A stretch of DNA of 5,946 bases from Candidatus Azambacteria bacterium RBG_16_47_10 (GCA_001773975.1 MEYI01000004.1:24605-30550); one strand, 5' to 3'; positions 1 to 5,231 are shown, numbered from the stretch's first letter. A program made the numbers and translations. Notes: generated by a model not told the origin, from the sequence alone.

Positions 1-2
1 GT

Positions 3-41
3 ATAAAAAAACTGACTTTCCATTTTGCGGAAAGCCAGTTT
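3..41 (-). terminator. Intrinsic terminator closing the minus-strand genes
   Basis: On the minus strand, positions 41-29 pair with 21-9 as a 13-bp stem around a 7-nt loop (28-22). One pair is a G-U wobble in the minus-strand RNA; the plus-strand RNA has an A-C mismatch there, so minus is the better-folding orientation. The stem runs directly into seven consecutive T (11-5) on the minus strand, the classic Rho-independent layout. It lies about 150 nt beyond the stop codon of the membrane-protein gene that ends at 192. On the plus strand only a weaker T-rich tail follows, so some bidirectional activity is possible. Confidence 0.85.
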
Positions 42-191
42 GTTGTTTTCTGTGTTCTGTTATATCTAGACAACTAACTCTCCGCGATGATTCGGGCTAA
101 GAAGGCAGCTCCAAAAAAGAATCGGAGAATAGTTATTCATATAATGATACGGTATCGTATAATGCGGTATCTGTCAATTCGTACGTATAGA
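42..191 (-). other. 3' untranslated stretch with foldable palindromes
   Basis: This 150-nt stretch lies between the stop codon at 192 and the terminator at 41. I see no convincing gene. A plus-strand frame opening with ATG at 87 gives only about 45 basic residues, has no ribosome-binding site and runs antisense into the upstream gene. Positions 72-134 can fold: 72-76 with 130-134, 79-84 with 123-128, 90-93 with 119-122, and an inner stem 94-98 with 107-112 that has one bulge. Positions 141-156 and 159-171 are an imperfect direct repeat (ATAATG...CGGTATC). The role is unknown. Confidence 0.45.
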
Positions 192-836
192 TCACTGATA
201 TGCGCTATAGAGAGTATCTACTGATAATGAATATACGAACTGATATGAGGGTGCATTAGCAAGCTGATACGCAAGCTGAAGATCACTGCTTAATTCATCC
301 GGATGCGCGCCTCCCTGAAGCTTTTCATTTGCCTCTTTCACCTTTCCCGCATACGTTGCAATGGCATCGGCGCTTAAAAATGAATACTCTTGTCCCATGA
401 TCAATGAATTATTACTCGCCAGATCCATCGAAATATTGTTTTGTATGAGGGTGATATTCTTCAACCCATTGATCACCTGTGTCTGAAATGCTATTTCCTC
501 ATTCCCTTTTACCGTTTCCGCATACATGCCCCACACGCTCTCCCCTGCCTGTGCTTTTTTAAACTGCCATGTGGCATTTATATGATCCGTCTCAATAGCG
601 GTTTCTTCCGAGCCTGTGGATAACTTTGTATCATCCAATGACGATGCTAAAAACGTACGCGCCGAATGAACAAGTGACGAAGTATCGGTTTTAAGCAATG
701 CGAGCATATCCTTTTCAGCGCCATTGAATTGATACCATGCCATGAACGCAATAAGGATTATGATCGCTACTCGCACAGCGCTCTTTTGGGTAAGCGCGTT
801 TTTCAGTAGCGCAAGTTTTGTTTCTTTTGTTTCCAT
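192..836 (-). CDS. Membrane-anchored protein, possible LysM-like domain, function unknown
   Basis: I do not recognise the family. From the ATG at 836 the protein has 214 residues. A short Lys-rich N-terminus is followed by one hydrophobic segment (about residues 21-37, VRVAIIILIAFMAWYQF), then a soluble part of about 175 residues. The topology suggests an N-terminal anchor with the rest outside the membrane. Residues 95-155 resemble a stretched LysM module: AGESVWGMY matches the usual G-[DE]-[ST]-[LV]-W opening and IMGQEYSFLS matches the closing GQ-x-hydrophobic strand. The spacing is longer than in a standard LysM, so this is tentative. A LysM would bind peptidoglycan, which fits the neighbouring wall genes. 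A TTG at 857 extends the frame by 7 codons, but it lies upstream of the proposed -10 box and probably outside the transcript, so ATG 836 is preferred. The stop is TGA. Confidence 0.7.
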   Translation of the reverse strand: METKETKLALLKNALTQKSAVRVAIIILIAFMAWYQFNGAEKDMLALLKTDTSSLVHSARTFLASSLDDTKLSTGSEETAIETDHINATWQFKKAQAGESVWGMYAETVKGNEEIAFQTQVINGLKNITLIQNNISMDLASNNSLIMGQEYSFLSADAIATYAGKVKEANEKLQGGAHPDELSSDLQLAYQLANAPSYQFVYSLSVDTLYSAYQ

Positions 837-843
837 TGCCTTG

Positions 844-873
844 ATGATACCGCGCAATGAAAACTTCCGTCAA
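844..873 (-). promoter_or_regulatory. Sigma70-type promoter for the membrane-protein gene
   Basis: The minus strand has TTGACG at 873-868 and TATCAT at 849-844, separated by 18 nt. An A/T-rich tract (T7 on this strand at 890-884) lies just upstream and could act as an UP-like element. Transcription would be expected to begin about 6-7 nt past the -10, at or next to the ATG at 836, giving a leaderless or nearly leaderless mRNA. AAGG sits only 2 nt before that ATG, too close for an ordinary Shine-Dalgarno. Confidence 0.55.
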
Positions 874-908
874 ACGAATTGATAAAAAAAGGGATGTTTT
901 CAATAGGA

Positions 909-941
909 AAATAAGGAAATGTGGAAAAGAAATAAGGAAAT
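909..941. repeat. Pair of 12-bp direct repeats between ddl and the next gene
   Basis: AAATAAGGAAAT occurs at 909-920 and exactly again at 930-941, a 21-bp period or about two helical turns. Related GGAAA cores lie at 906-910 and 923-927. The strand is strongly purine-rich. The repeats lie about 36 bp upstream of the proposed -35 of the membrane-protein gene, so a regulator-binding site is possible, but simple AT-rich drift is equally plausible. Confidence 0.35.
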
Positions 942-962
942 ATTGGATCTGATTTTATTTCC

Positions 963-1925
963 CTATTTATTCCCTTTCTCATAACGCGCTGAGGACGCCG
1001 CAAGAATCGTTTTGGTCAGATCGGCAAAATCGATCCCCGCCGCTTTCGCCGCCTTCGGCAACAACGATGTCTCGGTAAGCCCTGGCAACGTGTTTATTTC
1101 AAGTACATATGCTTTATTACGGGAAACGATGATATCAGTGCGGGAATAGACGCGGCACCCGATGAGCTCATGTGCGCGCACCGCCGCACACTGCAGCTCT
1201 GCGGTTAATTGCTCATCGAGTAACGCCGGCACTGTCTCCGTTGCCGCACCTGGCACATATTTTGCTTCATAATCGAAAAATCCATGCTCTTTCTCCGGTC
1301 GTATCTCAACAACGGGTAATGCGCGCACGATCCCGTCTTGCTCTAAAACGCCGCATGTAAATTCTCTCCCATCACAATATTCCTCAACGATGACGTCCGT
1401 ACCGCTGTGCATTAATTGTTCCGCCTTTTCACGCAATGCTTCCCTTGTTTCTACCAGAAATACGCCGTCCGACGACCCGCTTGCGCGCGGCTTCACCACC
1501 GCAGGAAACGCACCATCATACTCATCCCCTCTTTTTTTCCATATATGCGACTCGGGCACGACAAGTCCGCCCATGCGAAAGATCTCCCTGCTTTTCCATT
1601 TGTCCATGCCGAGCGCTGACGCTTCCGCGCCGGAGCCGGTATAGCGTACTCCCAGGGCATCGAGCATTGCCTGCAGTTGTCCATCTTCGCCGAACGTACC
1701 ATGCAGCGCATTGAAAATGATATCGTATTTTTTAAGCGCCTCGGGAAATAAAAGATCGATTCCACCGGAAGAAAGCGAGAGATCTTTGCCGAGTATAAGC
1801 GGTGTTATGGCATAATTTCTTTCCCGCAACACGGTGCAAACATTTATACCGGTTTTAAACGAAACCTCGCGTTCCGCCGAAGGCCCGCCCATAAGAACAC
1901 CGATTGTGATATTTTTGAAATTCAT
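963..1925 (-). CDS. ddl: D-alanine--D-alanine ligase
   Basis: An ATP-grasp ligase that joins two D-alanines in the cytoplasm to make the dipeptide used by MurF. From the ATG at 1925 it has 320 residues, the usual length. Visible motifs in order: GGPSAEREVS (13-22; the Glu corresponds to E15 of E. coli DdlB), HGTFGEDG (75-82), VKPRASGSSDGV (144-155; ATP-binding Lys and the serine loop), EEYCDGREFT (181-190), DYEAKY (218-223), RTD (262-264) and LEINTLPGLTETS (275-287; metal-binding Glu and Asn). The final Tyr of DYEAKY corresponds to Y216 of DdlB, which marks D-Ala-D-Ala rather than D-Ala-D-lactate specificity. An ATG at 1934 would add three residues. The start at 1925 matches the family N-terminus better, but the choice is open because neither has a clear Shine-Dalgarno. 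The stop is TAG. It lies outside the main division operon, beyond a terminator-like palindrome. Confidence 0.96.
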   Translation of the reverse strand: MNFKNITIGVLMGGPSAEREVSFKTGINVCTVLRERNYAITPLILGKDLSLSSGGIDLLFPEALKKYDIIFNALHGTFGEDGQLQAMLDALGVRYTGSGAEASALGMDKWKSREIFRMGGLVVPESHIWKKRGDEYDGAFPAVVKPRASGSSDGVFLVETREALREKAEQLMHSGTDVIVEEYCDGREFTCGVLEQDGIVRALPVVEIRPEKEHGFFDYEAKYVPGAATETVPALLDEQLTAELQCAAVRAHELIGCRVYSRTDIIVSRNKAYVLEINTLPGLTETSLLPKAAKAAGIDFADLTKTILAASSARYEKGNK

Positions 1926-1939
1926 GTGTCTCATAAGAT

Positions 1940-1966
1940 ACTATACGCTTTTGCCATTCCATTCAA
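1940..1966 (-). promoter_or_regulatory. Possible weak promoter for ddl
   Basis: The minus strand carries TATAGT at 1945-1940, five of six bases of the -10 consensus. TTGAAT lies upstream at 1966-1961 with a short 15-nt spacer. An alternative -10, TAGTAT at 1943-1938, gives a 17-nt spacer but a poorer match. Initiation would fall close to 1934, giving a leader of roughly 0-9 nt before the two candidate ATGs. The position just downstream of the 1981-2024 palindrome supports a separate ddl transcript, but the motif is weak. Confidence 0.35.
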
Positions 1967-1980
1967 ATCCCTAATGCGAT

Positions 1981-2024
1981 CCATAAATCAAAACACCTCC
2001 GAAATGAGGTGTTTTGATTTATGG
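1981..2024 (-). terminator. Perfect 19-bp inverted repeat, likely terminator of the tRNA transcript
   Basis: Positions 1981-1999 and 2006-2024 are perfect reverse complements around a 6-nt loop (2000-2005). The core ACACCTC/GAGGTGT is flanked by A4 on one side and T4 on the other, followed by ATTTAT, so the hairpin has terminator character in both directions. On the minus strand it would end the murF/tRNA transcript before ddl. The full 19-bp symmetry is longer than a simple terminator needs. It abuts the repeat array, whose GGTAGC begins at 2023. Confidence 0.65.
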
Positions 2025-2167
2025 TAGCCACGACTTCGCTGGACCCCAGTAGGCGAATCTACTGATTCGTGCGATTTGTATCTTCGCTTCGCTTCAGACA
2101 AATCGGTAGCCACGACTTCGCTGGACTGCGATTTGTATCTTCGCTTCGCTTCAGACAAATCGGTAGC
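2023..2167. repeat. Tandem modular hairpin repeats behind tRNA-Glu
   Basis: Two modules alternate. Module A, 22 bp, is identical at 2023-2044 and 2105-2126. Module B, 41 bp, is identical at 2070-2110 and 2127-2167. A and B share the hexamer GGTAGC at their joints. The hexamer at 2162-2167 is also the 3' end of the tRNA (on the minus strand GCTA of the tRNA plus CC). Each B copy has an 8-bp perfect stem, CGATTTGT/ACAAATCG (2072-2079 with 2098-2105; 2129-2136 with 2155-2162), and an 18-nt loop built of CTTCG pentamers. Module A can form a small 5-bp hairpin. The left unit carries 25 extra bases at 2045-2069. The array lies in the expected 3' trailer of the tRNA transcript. Confidence 0.9.
2045..2069. 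repeat. 25-bp hairpin block present in only one repeat unit
   Basis: Between module A (ends 2044) and module B (starts 2070) of the left unit are 25 bases that are absent from the right unit, where A and B abut directly at 2126/2127. The block contains a 6-bp palindrome, CAGTAG (2047-2052) with CTACTG (2059-2064), around a 6-nt loop. It is either an inserted palindromic module or a block lost from the other copy. Confidence 0.75.
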
Positions 2168-2235
2168 GCATAGGGGAATCGAACCCCTGTTCCTTGGATG
2201 AGAACCAAGCGTCCTAACCACTAGACGAATGCGCC
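2164..2235 (-). tRNA. tRNA-Glu (anticodon CUC)
   Basis: A complete cloverleaf is readable on the minus strand. The acceptor GGCGCAT pairs with ATGCGCT, with a terminal G1-U72 wobble. The D arm is GTCT..AGGA. The anticodon stem CTTGG/CCAAG encloses the loop TTCTCAT, so the anticodon is CTC and reads GAG. The T arm is AGGGG-TTCGATT-CCCCT. The discriminator A is at 2164. The next bases are CC then G, so CCA is not fully encoded and the terminal A would have to be added enzymatically. It lies 80 nt after the murF stop. TTTATAT immediately upstream is AT-rich, but I cannot define a promoter, so co-transcription with murF is possible. Confidence 0.96.
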
Positions 2236-2247
2236 ATATAAAATTTG

Positions 2248-2295
2248 AGCGGGTGAAAGAACCACGCTTCCTAAGCCGGGCTAGACGACGGGACT
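2248..2295 (-). pseudogene. Truncated 5' half of a second tRNA-Glu, probably UUC type
   Basis: Reading the minus strand from 2295, AGTCCCG would be an acceptor 5' strand. TC-GTCTAG...TTAGGA is a tRNA-Glu D arm, sharing GTCTAG and TTAGGA with the intact neighbour. GCGTGG..CTTTCAC..CCGC resembles an anticodon arm with TTC. The arm is damaged: the loop is 2 nt too long for a CGTGG stem, one base is missing from the 3' strand, and the D-stem closing C is A. No variable loop, T arm or 3' acceptor strand follows; the sequence goes straight into AT-rich DNA and the intact tRNA. No CGGGACT partner exists on this strand. It is most likely a relic of a former tRNA-Glu pair. Confidence 0.6.
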
Positions 2296-2314
2296 GTACA
2301 TAAAAGCGGTACTA

Positions 2315-3598
2315 TTATAACCAGTTTTTATCCTGTCTGACAAGAAGGGTGCTTGCAAGCTCAGGGTACGCCATGATCTCCTTTACCGCTTTCTCCATCC
2401 GCATGCCTTGTGATCCTTTTACCAACACGAGATCTCCATCCTGCACTACCGCCACAAGAGCATTTCCCGCATCGGTCGCTGTATCGAAAGAAAACAACGA
2501 CTCGTTCTTTTTAAAATTATGCGCCAATGCTTCGTCTGCGGCAAACCGCATCCGCTCTCCTACCGTTATCAGTACATCGCATATTTCTGCAGCTTTTTTC
2601 CCGATGTCGCGATGAGCGTGTTCGCTGTACGATCCAAGCTCCAACATATCCCCAAACACCGCAATTTTTCTCTGAGCGGGAATAGTAGCAAGAGCATATA
2701 AAGCGGCTTCGGTCGATATCGGAGATGCATTATATGTATCATCGAGAATAAAAGATCCTTTTATGCCATCGAGTAATTTCAGCCGTCCATTGGGCGCTCC
2801 ATATGATTGCAGTGCGGAAGAAATTTCAACAAGATTCATTCCAAGCGCAATTCCCACGGCACATGCCGCCCCTGCCGCATACGCGCCGGGAAAAAGCCCA
2901 AATATGCCATCGAGGCGAAACGGCACCACGCTTCCTTTATATTCCATTTTAAACGTCACTCCCAGAGGAGCCGTTTTTCCCTCCCTCGACTCGAATCGAT
3001 ATTCCGGCGTATAAATATGCACGGTGGCGGTATCACTAAATCCATAGGTGACAACAGATGCTTTTATTCTTTCTTTTGCATCCGTCCATGCCGCGATATC
3101 CTCGTTGAGAATAACCACATTATCCTTTTCAAGCGCCAAGGCAAGCTTTATTTTTTCTCGGATCACCGCTTGTGCATTTACGAAATTCTCGACATGCACG
3201 GGTATTTCGCCGATCGCCGTAAATACGGCGATATCCGGTTTTACGATGGAGAGCAGGTAATCCATATCCCGCGGTTTATCAACGCCCATTTCCAAAATAA
3301 GCACGCGTGGATAACGACACCAGACGAGACGCATGCACGCCTGAATGATCACAATGATCCACGTAAATATATTTCTTCCCGCAGATGGCATACCTAAGAT
3401 CGTCAGCGGCACACCGATCTCGTTGTTATAATTCTTCTCGCTTTTGCGCACGACAAACTGAGAACTCACGACCGCATAGATCGCCTCCTTTGTGCTCGTT
3501 TTTCCCACATTACCCGTTACCGCGATAACGCGCGGCGCATACCGCGCGAGCGTTAAGCGCGCAAGAATGGCAACGGTGGATTGTATGATTCGTTTCAT
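2315..3598 (-). CDS. murF: MurF-type Mur ligase (UDP-MurNAc-tripeptide--D-Ala-D-Ala ligase)
   Basis: A cytoplasmic ligase that uses ATP to add D-Ala-D-Ala to UDP-MurNAc-tripeptide. From the ATG at 3598 it has 427 residues. Visible motifs: P-loop TGNVGKTSTKE (28-38), KNYNNEIGVPLT (55-66), LEMG (102-105), a likely carbamylated Lys in REKIKLA (K149), LNED (164-167), ILDDTYNASP (284-293), GDMLELG (316-322) and LVKGSQGMRME (392-402). The last four are MurF signatures. The P-loop begins near residue 30 rather than near 105 as in E. coli MurF, so the canonical N-terminal uridine-binding domain is missing. A hydrophobic stretch at 77-94 follows the P-loop domain opening. The ATG at 3598 lies one base after the ftsI stop (TGA-T-ATG), suggesting translational coupling. 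An ATG at 3625 overlapping ftsI would add nine residues; neither start has a Shine-Dalgarno. Substrate specificity is inferred from motifs. Confidence 0.92.
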   Translation of the reverse strand: MKRIIQSTVAILARLTLARYAPRVIAVTGNVGKTSTKEAIYAVVSSQFVVRKSEKNYNNEIGVPLTILGMPSAGRNIFTWIIVIIQACMRLVWCRYPRVLILEMGVDKPRDMDYLLSIVKPDIAVFTAIGEIPVHVENFVNAQAVIREKIKLALALEKDNVVILNEDIAAWTDAKERIKASVVTYGFSDTATVHIYTPEYRFESREGKTAPLGVTFKMEYKGSVVPFRLDGIFGLFPGAYAAGAACAVGIALGMNLVEISSALQSYGAPNGRLKLLDGIKGSFILDDTYNASPISTEAALYALATIPAQRKIAVFGDMLELGSYSEHAHRDIGKKAAEICDVLITVGERMRFAADEALAHNFKKNESLFSFDTATDAGNALVAVVQDGDLVLVKGSQGMRMEKAVKEIMAYPELASTLLVRQDKNWL

Positions 3599-3599
3599 A

Positions 3600-5219
3600 T
3601 CATTTAAAATCAGGCGGAACTTCATAATACGTCAACAGATACGACATGATACTGGAAAACACCGGCGCAAGCGAGCTCGAAGCGAATCGCACGCCTTTTG
3701 GCCGATCGATCGACAGCAACATTGAAAATTGAGGGTGATATGCAGGAGCATATCCGACAAAAGTATGAATGGACTCGTCGGTCAAATATCCTCTCCCATT
3801 CGGATCGGGGATCTGCGCGGTTCCCGTCTTTCCCGCCACAAAGTAACCGCGCACTTTCGCCTTATCATAACCGTTTTCCACCGTTGAAACAAGCATTTTT
3901 GTAAGCGCTTCTGCTGTTGCGGGAGTAATAACATCCCGTACCGCAACCGCTTCTTTTGCAACTTCCATGCCGTCGCTGTATACTTCCCTATCCACAACAT
4001 GGGGTTGCATGAGCGTCCCTTTGTTCGCGATGGCAGATATGGCTGTTATCATCTGCAGGGATGTCACGCTAATACCCTGCCCGAACGCCGCCGTTGCAAA
4101 TTCAAGATCCTTTCCTTTATTCAAGTTACGTATATCTCCCGAAACCTCTCCCTGCAGATCGATCCCTGTTTTTTGTCCGAATCCGAAATTCTGAATATAC
4201 GTGCGCATGGTCTCCTTCGACATCTGCTTTTGCACGAACACCACGCCGGTGTTCAGTGATTGTTCAAGTACTTGTGTCATCGTTTGGACGCCATGCGCTT
4301 TATTATCAAAGTTTCTGATAACATATCCCGCTATGGCAAGCGCGCCCGTATCTTCATACGTCGTATCAGGCGTAACCACTTTTTCATTCAGTCCCGCAGC
4401 CATCGTAATGGGCTTAAACACCGACCCAAGCTCAAGCTGGCTTGAGATAGCTTCGTTGGAAAATACCGAAACGTCTTCCTCGCGCGCATATTCGTTCGGA
4501 TCATATGTCGGCATATGTGCCATGCCAAGGATTCTTCCGGTTGCGGGTTCCATAACGACCACCGACCCCCCTGCCGCATCCCATTTTTCTATTACATTTT
4601 TCAATGTATCTTCTATGGTAAATTGAATGTTCGGATCGATGGAAAGAATAAGCTTTTCAACGCCCCCCTCTGCCAACGCATCGTTATAAAACCCTTCAAG
4701 ACCGTACTGCCCGACACGCTTTTCTCCCCGCATACTTAAAAATCCTGCAAGATGGGAACCGGAACGCCCATAAGGATACTGCCGCCCGCTCTGCGGCTCA
4801 AGATGGATACCCGTGATCTTCTGCTGTTTTATTTTCTCTGCGATCTCGTCACTCACTTTTGATGCGATAACTTCGTAAGGGTCGTTTTCCTTTTTTAATT
4901 TTTCCGCAATGCCTTCTGCGGGAATCGAAAGTATACGGGAAAGAATTTCCGCGGATCCGTCCGGGTCACTTATTTTCCTCGGATCCGCGGAAACGATATA
5001 TAATGTTTTATTTACTGCAAATGGCATGAGCGCGCCAAAACGATCTTTGAGAAATATCTCTCCCCGCTCGACCGCATCCTCTAAAGCGATCGATACGGTC
5101 GCGGAACTTTTTGTGATGATACGCCCCTCCCCGTCAACAAGTTGCAGTGATGCAAAACGCACACCTAATACCAGCGCAAAAAACAAAAAAAGAGCACTGA
5201 GAATGTTTGCCCTTTTCAT
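3600..5219 (-). CDS. ftsI: Septal class B penicillin-binding protein (transpeptidase) FtsI/PBP3
   Basis: A D,D-transpeptidase that cross-links peptidoglycan stem peptides, membrane-anchored with its catalytic domain outside. From the ATG at 5219 it has 539 residues (E. coli FtsI has 588). A Lys/Arg start and one membrane segment (about 5-25) are followed by the class B pedestal domain: ERGEIFLKDRFG (51-62), GRQYPYGRSGSHLAGF (145-160) and GQYGLEGFY (170-178). The transpeptidase motifs are SVFK (266-269, nucleophile S266), SLN (321-323) and KTG (464-466). No PASTA domain follows; the protein ends PPDFK. An ATG at 5252 would add eleven residues, but the ATG at 5219 has a GAAGG (5231-5227) at 7-nt spacing and gives the typical FtsI N-terminus. 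The stop TGA is one base before murF. Gene order after rsmH and ftsL supports FtsI rather than an elongation-specific PBP2. Confidence 0.95.
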   Translation of the reverse strand: MKRANILSALFLFFALVLGVRFASLQLVDGEGRIITKSSATVSIALEDAVERGEIFLKDRFGALMPFAVNKTLYIVSADPRKISDPDGSAEILSRILSIPAEGIAEKLKKENDPYEVIASKVSDEIAEKIKQQKITGIHLEPQSGRQYPYGRSGSHLAGFLSMRGEKRVGQYGLEGFYNDALAEGGVEKLILSIDPNIQFTIEDTLKNVIEKWDAAGGSVVVMEPATGRILGMAHMPTYDPNEYAREEDVSVFSNEAISSQLELGSVFKPITMAAGLNEKVVTPDTTYEDTGALAIAGYVIRNFDNKAHGVQTMTQVLEQSLNTGVVFVQKQMSKETMRTYIQNFGFGQKTGIDLQGEVSGDIRNLNKGKDLEFATAAFGQGISVTSLQMITAISAIANKGTLMQPHVVDREVYSDGMEVAKEAVAVRDVITPATAEALTKMLVSTVENGYDKAKVRGYFVAGKTGTAQIPDPNGRGYLTDESIHTFVGYAPAYHPQFSMLLSIDRPKGVRFASSSLAPVFSSIMSYLLTYYEVPPDFK

Positions 5220-5226
5220 CACGATG

Positions 5227-5231
5227 CCTTC
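5227..5231 (-). promoter_or_regulatory. Ribosome binding site deciding the ftsI start
   Basis: The minus strand reads GAAGG-CATCGTG-ATG, placing a good Shine-Dalgarno core 7 nt before the ATG at 5219. It lies inside the frame of the longer alternative opening at 5252. It is one of the few recognisable ribosome-binding sites in the window, where most genes are coupled to the previous stop or appear to have little or no leader. Confidence 0.6.

Noticed and set aside
87..224. Small basic plus-strand ORF of about 45 codons
   Set aside because: No ribosome-binding site or promoter, and it runs antisense into the end of the membrane-protein gene.
904..941. MraZ-box-like repeats upstream of the membrane-protein gene
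   Set aside because: The GG cores are irregularly spaced and do not match the TGGGN repeats at 10-bp spacing that MraZ recognises.
2023..2167. CRISPR array
   Set aside because: Only two copies of each module, with no regular unique spacers and no cas gene; the modules are palindromic hairpins joined at a tRNA end.
2162..2167. Phage or island attachment site at the tRNA 3' end
   Set aside because: The shared hexamer GGTAGC is too short for a typical att core, and no integrase or other cargo is visible between copies.
1988..2221. A minus-strand open frame of 77 codons across the tRNA and its repeats
   Set aside because: Its sequence is a translation of the tRNA-Glu body and of the hairpin modules (GSHPRNRGSIPLCAT is a typical tRNA read-through peptide). 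It is not a gene.
2807..3397. A 196-codon plus-strand frame opposite murF
   Set aside because: It lies wholly antisense to a well-supported ligase, has no domain resemblance and no ribosome-binding site; it is a shadow frame.
3600..3602. TGA read as glycine (Gracilibacteria/SR1 code)
   Set aside because: Reading through gives a non-homologous tail, while the TGA is followed one base later by the murF ATG; the membrane-protein gene also ends cleanly at TGA.
4201..4626. A 141-codon plus-strand frame opposite ftsI
   Set aside because: It is antisense to the transpeptidase domain with no recognisable motifs, so treated as a shadow.
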